64,000 nt of DNA from Ramlibacter montanisoli (GTDB lineage Bacteria; Pseudomonadota; Gammaproteobacteria; Burkholderiales; Burkholderiaceae_C): positions 1,674,001 through 1,738,000 of the forward strand of contig NZ_JABFCS010000001.1 of NCBI RefSeq assembly GCF_013087525.1, read 5' to 3'. The notes below the pieces were generated by a model. It saw only the letters and a list, made by a program, of their open reading frames with translations. It did no database searches and was not told the DNA's origin. Shown here in pieces: positions 44,620-55,292 of the stretch. The first letter of the stretch is position 1. Every line of letters starts with the position of its first letter. Both the position numbers and the translations under genes were made by a program.

Positions 44620-44637
44620 AAGCTCACAGCTGAGCTT
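44620..44637. terminator. Hairpin downstream of leuA
   Basis: AAGCTCA-CAGC-TGAGCTT is a perfect 7-bp stem with a 4-base loop, 18 bp past the leuA stop on the minus strand. It lacks a U tract, so termination is uncertain. Confidence 0.35.
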
Positions 44638-44654
44638 CGGAATAGGTACTAACC

Positions 44655-46204
44655 CTAGACGTTACCCCCTCCCTGCGCCGCCACCCGCTCCACCTTGCTG
44701 CGCAGCTTGTTGAGCGCGCTCAGGTAGGCCTTGGCCGAAGCCACCACGATGTCCGGGTCGGCCCCGACGCCGTTGACCACGCGGCCGGAGTTCTGCAGCC
44801 GGACCGTCACCTCCCCTGGCTCTCGGTGGAGCCGCTGATGGCGTTGACCGAGTACAGGACCATTTCCGCCCCGCTCTGCACTTGCGTCTCGATGGCCTTG
44901 AGCGACGCATCGACCGGGCCGTTGCCGTCCGACTCGCCCCGCACTTCCTTGCCGTTGGCCGTGAAAACCACCTCGGCGTGCGGGCGCTCGCCCGTTTCGC
45001 TGTGTTGCCGAAGCGAGACAAGCCGGTAGCTTTCCTCCTCCTTGGTCACCGACTCGTCGCTCACCAGGGCCAGGATGTCCTCGTCGAAGATCTCGCTCTT
45101 GCGGTCGGCCAGCTCCTTGAACCTGGCGAAGGCCGCGTTGATCTCGACCTCGCTGTCGAGCGCCACTCCGAGCTCCTGCAGGCGCTGCTTGAAGGCATTC
45201 CTGCCCGACAGCTTGCCCAGCACGATCTTGTTGGCCGACCAGCCCACGTCCTCGGCCCGCATGATCTCGTAGGTGTCGCGCGCCTTGAGCACGCCGTCCT
45301 GGTGGATGCCGCTGGCGTGCGCGAAGGCGTTGGCGCCGACGACCGCCTTGTTCGGCTGCACCACGAAGCCGGTGGTCTGGCTGACCATGCGGCTGGCCGC
45401 GACGATGTGCTTGGTGTCGATGTTCAGCTCGAGGCCGAAGTAGTCCTTGCGCGTCTTCACGGCCATGACGATCTCTTCGAGCGAGCAGTTGCCGGCCCGC
45501 TCGCCGAGCCCGTTGATCGTGCACTCGACCTGGCGCGCGCCACCGATCTTCACGCCGGCCAGCGAGTTGGCCACCGCCATGCCCAGGTCGTTGTGGCAGT
45601 GCACCGACCAGACCGCCTTGTCGGAGTTGGGCACCCGCTCGCGCAGCGTGCGGATGAAGTTGCCGTACAGCTCGGGCACGGCGTAGCCGACGGTGTCGGG
45701 CACGTTGATGGTGGTGGCGCCTTCCCTGATCACCGCTTCCAGCACGCGGCACAGGAAGTCCACCTCGCTGCGGTAGCCGTCCTCCGGCGAGAACTCGATG
45801 TCGCCGCACAGGTTGCGCGCGAAGCGCACCGACTGCGTGGCCTGCTCCAGCACCTGCTCGGGCGTCATGCGCAGCTTCTTCTCCATGTGCAGCGGCGACG
45901 TGGCGATGAAGGTGTGGATGCGGGCGCGGCCGGCTCCCTTGAGCGCCTCGGCCGCGCGCGAGATGTCGCGGTCGTTGGCGCGCGACAGCGAGCACACCGT
46001 CGAGTCCTTGATGGCGTTGGCGATGGCCTGCACCGCCTCGAAGTCGCCGTTGGAGCTGGCGGCGAAGCCGGCCTCGATGACGTCCACGCGCAGGCGCTCG
46101 AGCTGGCGCGCGATGCGCAGCTTCTCGTCCTTGGTCATGGAGGCGCCGGGCGATTGCTCGCCGTCGCGCAGCGTGGTGTCGAAGATGATCAGTTGCTCTG
46201 CCAT
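44655..46204 (-). CDS. leuA: 2-Isopropylmalate synthase, short (bacterial) type (frameshift)
   Basis: The enzyme condenses 2-ketoisovalerate with acetyl-CoA, the first step of leucine synthesis. The start [20 protein letters not shown] is the classic type I N-terminus, with [16 protein letters not shown] and [17 protein letters not shown] in the barrel. The C-terminal regulatory domain carries the leucine feedback site. The frame breaks at CCCC 44813-44816 on the plus strand. One added base joins [15 protein letters not shown] sequence to the true C-terminus [17 protein letters not shown], about 516 residues. An AGAGGA site precedes ATG 46204, which overlaps the end of the longer leuA by 16 bp. 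Confidence 0.92.
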
Positions 46205-47889
46205 GTGGATTCCTCTTGTTCGCAAGCGAGTCCGGCGCGCTCCAGGCCCGAGACGATGGCCTTGAGCGATGCCGACACGATGTTCGCGTCCATGCCGACG
46301 CCGAACAGCGTCCGGTCGCCGACGCGCAGCTCCAGGTAGGCCACGGCACGGGCGTCGGCCCCGGAGGCGATCGCGTGCTCATGGTAGTCGAGCACGCGGA
46401 TGGATTCGGCGGTCGCCTGGGCGATGCCCTCGACGAAGGCGTCGATCGGGCCGTTGCCCGCCCCTCGCACCGCGATCTCGCGCTCGCCGATGCGCACGTC
46501 GGCCGCCAGCCGCACGAGCTCGCTGGAGGCCCCCGCTTCGGAGGCCAGCACCTGGTGCGCCACGCTCGCATGGCCGAGGCGGTATTCCCGCTCGAACAGC
46601 GCCCACAGGTCGCGCGCGCCCAGCTCCTTGCCGCTGGCATCCATCACGGCCTGCACGACGCGGCTGAATTCGATCTGCAGCCGCCGCGGCAGCTCCAGCC
46701 CGTACTCCGCCTCCAGCAGGTAGGAGATGCCGCCCTTGCCGGACTGGCTGTTCACGCGGATCACGGCTTCGTAGCTGCGGCCCAGGTCCTTCGGGTCGAT
46801 CGGCAGGTAGGGCATGTCCCAGAGGTCCCCGTCCTTGCGGGCGGCGAAGGCTTTCTTGATCGCGTCCTGGTGCGAGCCGGAAAACGAGGTGTAGACCAGG
46901 TCGCCGACGTAGGGATGGCGCGGATGCACCGGCAGCTGGTTGCAGTGCTCCACGGTGCGGCGGATCTCGTCGATGTCGGAGAAGTCCAGGCCCGGGTGCA
47001 CGCCCTGGCTGTACAGGTTGAGCGCCACGTTCACCAGGTCGAGGTTGCCGGTGCGCTCGCCGTTGCCGAACAGGCAGCCTTCCAGGCGATCGGCGCCCGC
47101 CATCACGGCGAATTCGCCGGCGGCCGTGCCGGTGCCGCGGTCGTTGTGGGGATGCACCGAGAGGACGATGCTGTCGCGGCGCGCCAGGTGCCGGTGCATC
47201 CACTCGATCATGTCCGCGAAGATGTTGGGCGTGGAATGTTCCACCGTGGACGGCAGGTTGACGATGCACTTGCGCGCCGGCGTGGGCTGCCAGACCTCGG
47301 TGACCGCATCCACCACGCGCTTGGCGAAGGCGAGCTCGGTGCCGGAGAACATCTCGGGCGAATACTGGAACACCCAGTCGGTGCCCGGGTGCTGCGCCGC
47401 CAGCTCCTGGAACAGCCGCGCCTGCGAAGTCGCGAGCTTCACGATGCCGTCCTCGTCGAGGCCCAGCACCACCTTGCGCATCACCGGCGCGGTCGCGTTG
47501 TACAGGTGCACGACGACGCGGCGGGCGCCCTGCAGCGCCTCGAAGGTGCGGCGGATCAGTTCCTCGCGCGCCTGTGTCAGCACCTGGATGGTGACGTCGG
47601 GCGGGATCAGGTCCTCGTCGATCAGCTTGCGCACGAAGTCGAATTCCACCTGCGAGGCCGAAGGGAAGCCCACCTCGATCTCCTTGAAGCCGATGGCCAC
47701 CAGCGCCTGGAACATGCGCAGCTTGCGGGGAATGTCCATGGGCTCGATCAAGGCCTGGTTGCCGTCGCGCAGGTCCACGCTGCACCACACCGGCGGCTGC
47801 GTGATCACGGCATCGGGCCAGGTGCGGTCCGCCAGGCGCACGGGCGCGAAGGGGCGGTACTTGCTGGCGGGGTTCTTCAACATCGGCAT
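46189..47889 (-). CDS. leuA: 2-Isopropylmalate synthase, long (fungal/actinobacterial-like) type
   Basis: The product is 566 residues. The N-terminus [21 protein letters not shown] and the block [17 protein letters not shown] are those of the long LeuA type, distinct from the gene that follows it. Catalytic-domain motifs include [20 protein letters not shown] and [24 protein letters not shown]. The C-terminal allosteric domain reads [23 protein letters not shown] 47889 or 47883 may be used. It is preceded by a leader peptide and attenuator, so leucine supply likely controls it. Two different LeuA enzymes in tandem could give isoforms with different feedback sensitivity. Confidence 0.93.
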   Translation of the reverse strand: MPMLKNPASKYRPFAPVRLADRTWPDAVITQPPVWCSVDLRDGNQALIEPMDIPRKLRMFQALVAIGFKEIEVGFPSASQVEFDFVRKLIDEDLIPPDVTIQVLTQAREELIRRTFEALQGARRVVVHLYNATAPVMRKVVLGLDEDGIVKLATSQARLFQELAAQHPGTDWVFQYSPEMFSGTELAFAKRVVDAVTEVWQPTPARKCIVNLPSTVEHSTPNIFADMIEWMHRHLARRDSIVLSVHPHNDRGTGTAAGEFAVMAGADRLEGCLFGNGERTGNLDLVNVALNLYSQGVHPGLDFSDIDEIRRTVEHCNQLPVHPRHPYVGDLVYTSFSGSHQDAIKKAFAARKDGDLWDMPYLPIDPKDLGRSYEAVIRVNSQSGKGGISYLLEAEYGLELPRRLQIEFSRVVQAVMDASGKELGARDLWALFEREYRLGHASVAHQVLASEAGASSELVRLAADVRIGEREIAVRGAGNGPIDAFVEGIAQATAESIRVLDYHEHAIASGADARAVAYLELRVGDRTLFGVGMDANIVSASLKAIVSGLERAGLACEQEESTWQSN

Positions 47890-47924
47890 GGTCGGGTCTC
47901 TCGAGGGGGTGAACCAGCAGCCCC

Positions 47925-47961
47925 AAAAGCAAACGGCCCGCTGCTGGTGCAAACGGGCCGT
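47925..47961 (-). terminator. Leucine attenuator hairpin
   Basis: On the minus strand ACGGCCCG (47961-47954) pairs with CGGGCCGT (47940-47933) across a 13-nt loop, followed by TTGCTTTT. The loop sequence ACCAGCAG can also pair with CTGCTGGT (47920-47913) downstream, a possible competing structure. It lies between the leucine leader peptide and the long leuA, as expected for ribosome-controlled attenuation. Confidence 0.75.
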
Positions 47962-47985
47962 CTACGGGAATTTAAAGCGCGCGCG

Positions 47986-48039
47986 CTACCGTCTCCGCCC
48001 GTGGGGGATTAGCAGTAGGGCAAGCGCAATGCGGTTCAT
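47986..48039 (-). CDS. leuL: Leucine leader peptide, 17 residues
   Basis: The sequence reads MNRIALALLLIPHGRRR and stops at TAG. Four of residues 6-10 are Leu, encoded CTT, CTA, CTG and CTA; CTA is rare in this GC-rich genome, which would sharpen stalling when leucyl-tRNA is scarce. It ends 25 bp before an attenuator hairpin and about 100 bp before the long leuA. The frame starts 26 bp after the pssA stop. A weak promoter (TAGAGT with TTGCAC 19 bp upstream) may lie at the pssA end. No strong ribosome-binding site is visible. Confidence 0.8.
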   Translation of the reverse strand: MNRIALALLLIPHGRRR

Positions 48040-48065
48040 GGAGCCGACTCTAGCACATCGCCCCG

Positions 48066-48881
48066 TCACCGGTGCAAGCCGGACTCTTCGGGCTCGTCGG
48101 TGGAGGTGCTGATCATGCTGGCGCGCTGCCCGCGCGCCTTGCGCCAGCCGTACACGGCGTAGCCGGACAGGCCGTACACCACGAACACCGCGAACAGCAC
48201 GAAGGGCGGGTGGATGTTGATGACGGCGATGCCCAGCGCGATCAGCACGATCACGGCGAAGGGCACGCTCTTCTTCATCTGGATGTCCTTGAAGCTGTAG
48301 AAGGGCACGTTGGTCACCATCGTCAGCCCCGCATAGAGCGCCACGCCGAACATCACCCAGGCCACCTCGTAGGGCTTGTAGGTGCTCTGCTCCGTCATGA
48401 TCCAGATGAAGCCGGTGACCAGCGCCGCGGCGGCAGGGGACGGCAGGCCCTGGAAGTAGCGCTTGTCGACCACGCCGGTGTTCACGTTGAAGCGCGCCAG
48501 GCGCAGCGCCGCGCAGGCGCAGTAGACGAAGGCGGCGATCCAGCCCCAGCGCCCCAGGCCCTTGAGCGCCCACTCGTAGGCGATCAGCGCGGGCGCGGCG
48601 CCGAAGGACACCATGTCGGACAGCGAATCCATCTGCTCGCCGAAGGCGCTCTGCGTGTTGGTCATGCGGGCCACCCGCCCGTCCAGGCTGTCCAGCACCA
48701 TGGCGCTGAACACGCCGATGGCCGCCAGGTCGAAGCGGCCGTTCATGGCCATCACCATGCCGTAGAACCCGCCGAACAGCGCGGCCAGGGTGAAGAGGTT
48801 GGGCAGGATGTAGATGCCCTTGCGGCGCTTGCGCACCACCAGTCCCTCGGCAGGCATCTCGTCTTCGTGTCCGTCGTGCAT
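48066..48881 (-). CDS. pssA: CDP-diacylglycerol-serine O-phosphatidyltransferase
   Basis: The product is a 271-residue membrane enzyme that makes phosphatidylserine, precursor of phosphatidylethanolamine. The CDP-alcohol phosphatidyltransferase signature DSLDGRVARMTNTQSAFGEQ then MDSLSD is near residue 70. Several hydrophobic helices follow (ALVTGFIWIM, VPFAVIVLIALGIAVINI). ATG 48881 gives MHDGHEDEMPAEGLVVRKRR. It lies between ilvC and leuA, an arrangement common in betaproteobacteria although its substrate is unrelated. A terminator separates it from ilvC. Confidence 0.93.
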   Translation of the reverse strand: MHDGHEDEMPAEGLVVRKRRKGIYILPNLFTLAALFGGFYGMVMAMNGRFDLAAIGVFSAMVLDSLDGRVARMTNTQSAFGEQMDSLSDMVSFGAAPALIAYEWALKGLGRWGWIAAFVYCACAALRLARFNVNTGVVDKRYFQGLPSPAAAALVTGFIWIMTEQSTYKPYEVAWVMFGVALYAGLTMVTNVPFYSFKDIQMKKSVPFAVIVLIALGIAVINIHPPFVLFAVFVVYGLSGYAVYGWRKARGQRASMISTSTDEPEESGLHR

Positions 48882-48911
48882 GGGCAGAGTGTAAGGGGTC
48901 GCGCAAGAATG

Positions 48912-48935
48912 AAAAAGCCGCCCGCAGGCGGCTTT
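48912..48935 (-). terminator. Terminator after ilvC
   Basis: On the minus strand GCCGCC-TGCG-GGCGGC is followed by TTTTT (48916-48912). It lies between the ilvC stop and the pssA start. Confidence 0.85.
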
Positions 48936-48952
48936 CGCGGTGCACGCGCGCT

Positions 48953-50507
<1,555 letters not shown>

Positions 50508-50616
50508 GTCTGATTCCTCTTTTCGGTGCCCTCCCCGGCCGGCGGTAACCGGTCGGCTTGGCAGCCAATAGATTCGTCCTGGGGGATGTGCGGCGGGCGC
50601 GCCCGCCGCGTCGTTC

Positions 50617-52392
50617 TTAGAGGTCCTCGCTCCCGAGGAGCATCTGCGTGATGCCCTGCCCGGCCTTCACCATCGGCCAGACGTTCTCCGTCGGGTCGGT
50701 GCGGAAGTCCATGAACACGGTGCGGTCCTTCAGCTTGCGGGCTTCCCGCAGCGCCGGTTCCACGTCCGCCGGCCGCTCGATCAGCATGCCGACGTGGCCA
50801 TAGGCCTCGGCCAGCTTCACGAAGTTGGGCAGCGCGTCCATGTAGCTGTGGCTGTAGCGGCCCTCGTAATCGAGTTCCTGCCACTGGCGCACCATGCCCA
50901 GGTAGCGGTTGTTCAGCGCCAGGATCTTGATCGGCGTGTTGTACTGCAGGCAGGTGGAAAGCTCCTGGATGCACATCTGCACCGAGCCTTCGCCGGTGAC
51001 GCAGTACACCTCCGACTCCGGCTTGGCCAGCTTGATGCCCATGGCGTAGGGGATGCCCACGCCCATCGTGCCCAGGCCACCGGAGTTGATCCAGCGGCGC
51101 GGCTCGGGGAACTTGTAGAACTGGGCCGCCCACATCTGGTGCTGGCCGACGTCGGAGGTCACGTAGGCCTCGACATCCTTGGTCATGTTCCACAGCGTCT
51201 CGATCACGTGCTGCGGCTTGATCACGTCGCGGTTGTTGCGGTCGTAGCGCAGGCAGTCCTTGCCGCGCCAGCCCTGGATGGTTTCCCACCAGGCGCCCAG
51301 CGCCGACGCGTCGGGCTTCATGCCCGATTCGCGGATCTGCGCGATCAGTTCGGCCAGCACGTCCTTCACGTCGCCCACGATCGGGATGTCGACCTTCACG
51401 CGCTTGGAGATGCTGGAAGGATCCACGTCGATGTGGATGATCTTGCGGTCGCTGGAGGCGAAGTGCTTGGGGTTGCCGATCACGCGGTCGTCGAAGCGCG
51501 CGCCCACGGCCAGCAGCACGTCGCAATTCTGCATCGCGTTGTTGGCCTCGATCGTGCCGTGCATGCCCAGCATGCCCAGGAACTTCGGGTCGGTGCCGGG
51601 AATGGCGCCCAGCCCCATCAGCGTGTTGGTGCAGGGGTAGCCCAGCAGGTTGGCCAGGGTGCGCAGTTCGTCGCTGGCATTGCCCAGGACCACGCCGCCG
51701 CCGGAGTAGATATAGGGCCGCTTGGCCGTCATCAGCAGCTGCAGCGCCTTGCGGATCTGGCCGCTGTGGCCCTTGCGCACCGGGTTGTAGGAGCGCATCT
51801 CCACCTTGTCCGGGTAGCCGGTCCAGGGCGTCTTGTTGAAGGACACGTCCTTCGGGATGTCCACCACCACGGGGCCGGGGCGGCCGCTGCGGGCGATGTG
51901 GAAGGCCTTCTTCATCACCATGGCCAGGTCGCGCACGTCCTTGACCAGGAAGTTGTGCTTGACGATCGGGCGCGTGATGCCGACGGTGTCGCATTCCTGG
52001 AAAGCGTCGAGGCCGATCGCCGCCGTCGGCACCTGGCCGGTGACGATCACCATCGGGATCGAGTCCATGTACGCGGTGGCGATGCCGGTGACCGCGTTGG
52101 TCACGCCGGGGCCGGAGGTCACCAGGGCGACGCCGACGTCGCCGGTGGCGCGCGCATAGCCGTCGGCCGCGTGCACGGCCGCCTGCTCGTGGCGCACCAG
52201 CACGTGCTGGATGGTGTCCTGCTTGTAGAACGCGTCGTAGATGTGCAGCACCGCGCCGCCCGGGTAGCCCCAGACGTACTTCACGTTCTCGGCCTGGAGG
52301 GCCTTGACGAGGATTTCGGCGCCGCGGAATTCGGTGGTCTGGCCGGCCGAGACGGCGGCCGCGGAGCTGAGCTCCGTGCGGGAGATTTCCAT
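50617..52392 (-). CDS. ilvB: Acetolactate synthase large (catalytic) subunit
   Basis: The product is a 591-residue thiamine-diphosphate enzyme that condenses two pyruvates, or pyruvate and 2-ketobutyrate. The N-terminal catalytic Glu is in VRHEQAAVHAADGYARATG. The ThDP motif reads TGEGSVQMCIQEL then LALNNRYLGMVRQW, with GEG in place of the more usual GDG. ATG 52392 follows AAGG and yields about 20 residues before the conserved RGAEILVKAL. A promoter is predicted about 150 bp upstream. Confidence 0.95.
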   Translation of the reverse strand: MEISRTELSSAAAVSAGQTTEFRGAEILVKALQAENVKYVWGYPGGAVLHIYDAFYKQDTIQHVLVRHEQAAVHAADGYARATGDVGVALVTSGPGVTNAVTGIATAYMDSIPMVIVTGQVPTAAIGLDAFQECDTVGITRPIVKHNFLVKDVRDLAMVMKKAFHIARSGRPGPVVVDIPKDVSFNKTPWTGYPDKVEMRSYNPVRKGHSGQIRKALQLLMTAKRPYIYSGGGVVLGNASDELRTLANLLGYPCTNTLMGLGAIPGTDPKFLGMLGMHGTIEANNAMQNCDVLLAVGARFDDRVIGNPKHFASSDRKIIHIDVDPSSISKRVKVDIPIVGDVKDVLAELIAQIRESGMKPDASALGAWWETIQGWRGKDCLRYDRNNRDVIKPQHVIETLWNMTKDVEAYVTSDVGQHQMWAAQFYKFPEPRRWINSGGLGTMGVGIPYAMGIKLAKPESEVYCVTGEGSVQMCIQELSTCLQYNTPIKILALNNRYLGMVRQWQELDYEGRYSHSYMDALPNFVKLAEAYGHVGMLIERPADVEPALREARKLKDRTVFMDFRTDPTENVWPMVKAGQGITQMLLGSEDL

Positions 52393-52437
52393 GATCAACC
52401 TTTCGGGTTTCGAACAACGAACCTTGGGGTGCCCCTT

Positions 52438-52492
52438 CGCCCGCCCTCGTGAGGCTGCGTCGGGACTTAGAGCACCGGGCCATGGGCGGGCG
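52438..52492 (-). promoter_or_regulatory. Long-range inverted repeat in the ilvB leader
   Basis: CGCCCGCCC (52438-52446) and GGGCGGGCG (52484-52492) are perfectly complementary over 9 bp with 37 bp between. Both lie in the predicted 5' leader of ilvBHC. There is no U tract and no Ile/Val/Leu-rich leader peptide that I can find, so its role is open. Confidence 0.3.
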
Positions 52493-52541
52493 CGTCGCAC
52501 CGCCGGATCCGGACTCGTTTGCCTTTTGACTTGCAGCGCGC

Positions 52542-52570
52542 ATTATCGCACTGCAACACGACCGTTCCAA
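52542..52570 (-). promoter_or_regulatory. Predicted sigma-70 promoter of ilvBHC
   Basis: On the minus strand TTGGAA (52570-52565) and GATAAT (52547-52542) are 17 bp apart. Transcription would begin near 52535, giving a leader of about 140 nt before ilvB. Confidence 0.6.
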
Positions 52571-52689
52571 AGCCCGACCGCGGCGATGCCATAATTTCCG
52601 GCTGCCCATTCCCCGCCGCATGCGGAGGGCGGGCCCTTCCGCCGCTTCGGCGCGACCCAGAACAAAGCTGCACTCAGCCGCACGGACAC

Positions 52690-53256
52690 TTGGCCACCGA
52701 ACGCGAACTCTCGGATTTCCTGCTCAGCGTCGAGAAGCGCGCCTTCAAGCGCACCGTTTATCACGTACGCGAGGAGGAGTCGGCCCTCGACATCGTGCAG
52801 GACAGCATGATGAAGCTGGCGGAGCACTACAGCGACAAGCCGCCGAACGAGCTGCCCATGCTGTTCCAGCGGATCCTGTCCAACTGCACCCTGGACTGGT
52901 TCCGGCGGCAAAAGACGCGAAATGCGCTCTTTTCCAACCTGAGCGACTTCGAATCCGCCTCCGACGACGGAGATTTCGACCTCCTGGAAACTTACACGTC
53001 GCCCGAGAACTCCCAGCAGGTCGAGAGTGCCGAGGACGCCACCCGTCGGGCGCAGGTCCTGCGCGAGATCGAAACCGAGATCATGGAACTGCCCGCCCGT
53101 CAACGCGAAGCGTTTCTGATGCGTTACTGGGAGGACATGGACGTGGCCGAAACTGCGGCCGCCATGGGCTGCTCCGAAGGCAGTGTCAAGACCCACTGTT
53201 CAAGAGCGGTCGCAGCCCTGAGCAAGGCGCTGCGGGCAAAGGGAATACAACTATGA
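52690..53256 (+). CDS. RNA polymerase sigma factor, ECF-like
   Basis: The product is 188 residues. Region 2 covers ALDIVQDSMMKLAEHYSDKP and LPMLFQRILSNCTLDWFRRQ. An acidic linker (SDFESASDDGDFDLLET) precedes region 4, LPARQREAFLMRYWEDMDVAETAAAMGCSEGSVKTHCSRA. The start is taken as TTG 52690 because the family N-terminus ATERELSDFLLSVEKRAFKR begins there; the ribosome-binding site is weak. Its stop overlaps the DUF3619 gene, which encodes a membrane protein that could be its partner. Target promoters are unknown. Confidence 0.88.
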   Translation: MATERELSDFLLSVEKRAFKRTVYHVREEESALDIVQDSMMKLAEHYSDKPPNELPMLFQRILSNCTLDWFRRQKTRNALFSNLSDFESASDDGDFDLLETYTSPENSQQVESAEDATRRAQVLREIETEIMELPARQREAFLMRYWEDMDVAETAAAMGCSEGSVKTHCSRAVAALSKALRAKGIQL

Positions 53257-53669
53257 CCACAACGGATCCACTGCGCGCCCGGCAGGCTGACCAGTTCGGC
53301 CGCCGTGTGGCGATGCGCCTCGACGCGGCCACGCGCGAGATGCCCTATGAAGTGAACGAGCGCCTGCGCGCCGCACGGGTGCGCGCGCTGCAGGTGCGCA
53401 GGCAACATGAAGTTGCACCGGTCATCGTTGGCCGTGGCGGAGCCGCCACACTTGGTTTCGGCCAGCGCAGCTGGTTCAACCGCCTGGCTTCCGTGCTGCC
53501 GCTGGTGCTGCTGGCCGCCGGCCTGGTGCTGATCCACATCGCCCAGAGCGACCGCCGCGCCACCGAGCTGGCCGAGGTCGATGCCGCCCTGCTGACCGAC
53601 GACCTGCCCCCGGCCGCCTACGCCGACCCCGGCTTCGTCCAGTACCTGAAATCCGGCGGCGGCGACTGA
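53253..53669 (+). CDS. DUF3619 membrane protein
   Basis: The product is 138 residues. A cytoplasmic N-terminal part (QADQFGRRVAMRLDAATREM) precedes one membrane helix at about residues 85-105 (LPLVLLAAGLVLIHIA) and an acidic periplasmic tail (ELAEVDAALLTDDLPPAAYA). The topology is that of a single-pass anti-sigma factor, and ATGA overlap ties its translation to the sigma factor. Family knowledge gives no proven function, so the anti-sigma role is inference. Confidence 0.85.
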   Translation: MTTTDPLRARQADQFGRRVAMRLDAATREMPYEVNERLRAARVRALQVRRQHEVAPVIVGRGGAATLGFGQRSWFNRLASVLPLVLLAAGLVLIHIAQSDRRATELAEVDAALLTDDLPPAAYADPGFVQYLKSGGGD

Positions 53670-53683
53670 ACGGGGCGCCCAGC

Positions 53684-54375
53684 ATGACGCCGCCCCGCCG
53701 CCGCGCTTTCGCTGCCGGCCTGCTGGCCGCGGGTCTCGCCGTCCAGGTGTCCTGGGCTGCCGACCCCGTGCCACCGCCCCTGCCCGCCGGCACCCGCTGG
53801 CGCAGGCCACCAAGCCCTCCGTCTCCACCCAGGCGCCGATCCGCCCCGCCCAGGTGCGCACCGCGCCGGCGACGCGGGCCGAAAGCAAGCCTACCTGGGC
53901 CGAACTCACGCCGCCGCAACAGCAGGCGCTGGTCCCGCTCACCGGCACCTGGCGGGTGCTGGGCGAGGCGCACAAGCGCAAGTGGCTGGCCCTGTCCGAG
54001 AACTTCGCGACCATGCCGCCGGCCGAACAGTCCCGCCTGCACAGCCGCATGACGGAATGGGCGGCCCTGTCGCCGCAGCAGCGCACGCTGGCCCGCCTGA
54101 ACTTCGCGGAAGCGCAGAAGGTCGACCCGGCGACCGACAAGCGCGCCAAGTGGGAGGCCTACCAGGCCCTGCCCGCCGAGGAAAAGCGCAAGCTGGCGGC
54201 CGCCGCCGCCAAGACGCCGGCGCCGCCCACTGCCGCGGCCGTCAAGCCGGTGCCGCAGCAGAAGCTGGCCAAGATCCCGAAGAAGAAGGCCGAGAGCGCC
54301 AAGATCGCCGTGCTGCCCGGCCAGGTGGACAACAACACCCTGCTGCCGCAGCCGCTGGCTCCCATCCTGCCTTGA
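53684..54375 (+). CDS. DUF3106 protein, exported (frameshift)
   Basis: ATG 53684 begins a signal peptide (RRRAFAAGLLAAGLAVQVSW). The frame breaks near 53796; one added C leads into LAQATKPSVSTQAPIRPAQ and the DUF3106 body, PTWAELTPPQQQALVPLTGT, ENFATMPPAEQSRLHSRMTE and WAALSPQQRTLARLNFAEAQ. The tail is Lys/Ala/Pro-rich. Corrected length is about 230 residues. The repeated W..L...Q.. and M...E motifs suggest a helical periplasmic protein. It sits between DUF3619 and an RDD protein in one operon. Confidence 0.8.
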
Positions 54376-54869
54376 CCGTTCCGGATCCCCTGGCCGCACC
54401 CAGCGTGCGGCGCCGCATGGCCGCGTGGTTCTACGAAGCCGTGCTCCTGTTCGCGATCGGCCTGATCGCCACCCTGCTGTTCTCCGTGCTGGTCCAGATG
54501 CGCAGCGGCATCGACACGCGGCGCTGGCTGCTGCAAGGCTTCCTGGCCGTCGTGTTCGCGATCTACTTCTCCTACCTGTGGACGCGCGGGCAGACGCTGC
54601 CGATGAAGACCTGGCGCATCCGCGTCGTCGATCGGCACGGCCGGCGGCTCACGCAGGGGCGCGCCCTGCTGCGCTACCTGTTCTGCTCGGTCTGGTTCGC
54701 CGCCCCGCTGGCCGCCTACAACTCGGGCCGCTTCAGCCTGCCGCAACTGGGCTTCATCGCCGCCGGCTGGGTCGCCTTGTGGGCCATGCTCAGCCACCTG
54801 CACCCGCAGCGCCAGTTCTGGCACGACGCCTTCGCCGGCACGCGCCTGGTCGATGCGCCGGAGCGGTAG
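54372..54869 (+). CDS. RDD-family membrane protein
   Basis: The product is 165 residues with three or more membrane helices. The RDD-type start RRRMAAWFYEAVLLFAIGLI has a variant of the usual Arg-Asp-Asp motif. A second block, GQTLPMKTWRIRVVDRHGRR, and a C-terminal RQFWHDAFAGTRLV are typical. TTG 54372 overlaps the DUF3106 stop (TTGA); ATG 54417 is an alternative. Family members are linked to transport or stress tolerance, but the function here is unknown. Confidence 0.85.
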   Translation: MTVPDPLAAPSVRRRMAAWFYEAVLLFAIGLIATLLFSVLVQMRSGIDTRRWLLQGFLAVVFAIYFSYLWTRGQTLPMKTWRIRVVDRHGRRLTQGRALLRYLFCSVWFAAPLAAYNSGRFSLPQLGFIAAGWVALWAMLSHLHPQRQFWHDAFAGTRLVDAPER

Positions 54870-54884
54870 GAGACAATCCCGCGC

Positions 54885-55292
54885 ATGTCGACTCCCGACG
54901 AACGCCTCTCCGAAGTCGTCAATCCGCAGAAGGGCCGCACCGGGTTCAGCCGCATGTGGCATGCCACGGGCTATTCGCTCGCCGGCCTGCGCGCCGGCTG
55001 GGACGAAGCGGCCTTCCGGCTGGAGGCCTGCCTGGCCTTCGTGATGCTGCCGCTGTCCCTCTGGATCGGCCGCAACTGGGTCGAGGTGGCGCTGCTCGCC
55101 GGCTCCATCCTGCTGGTGCTGATGGTGGAACTGCTCAACACCGGCATCGAGGCGGCCATCGACCGCGTCGGGCTGGAACGCCATCCCCTGTCCAAGCGCG
55201 CCAAGGACATGGGCAGCGCCGCCGTCTTCCTCTCCCTGCTGCTCGCGGGCGGCATCTGGGCCGCCGGGCTCTGGCAACTCTTCTTCGCATGA
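54885..55292 (+). CDS. dgkA: Diacylglycerol kinase
   Basis: The product is a 135-residue prokaryotic DgkA with three membrane helices. The catalytic signature ELLNTGIEAAIDRVGLERHP and SKRAKDMGSAAVFLSLLLAG lies at residues 80-125. The N-terminal stretch GRTGFSRMWHATGYSLAGLR is longer than in the enteric enzyme. It recycles diacylglycerol left by membrane-derived glucan or lipid turnover. Its stop overlaps the next gene as ATGA. Confidence 0.93.
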   Translation: MSTPDERLSEVVNPQKGRTGFSRMWHATGYSLAGLRAGWDEAAFRLEACLAFVMLPLSLWIGRNWVEVALLAGSILLVLMVELLNTGIEAAIDRVGLERHPLSKRAKDMGSAAVFLSLLLAGGIWAAGLWQLFFA

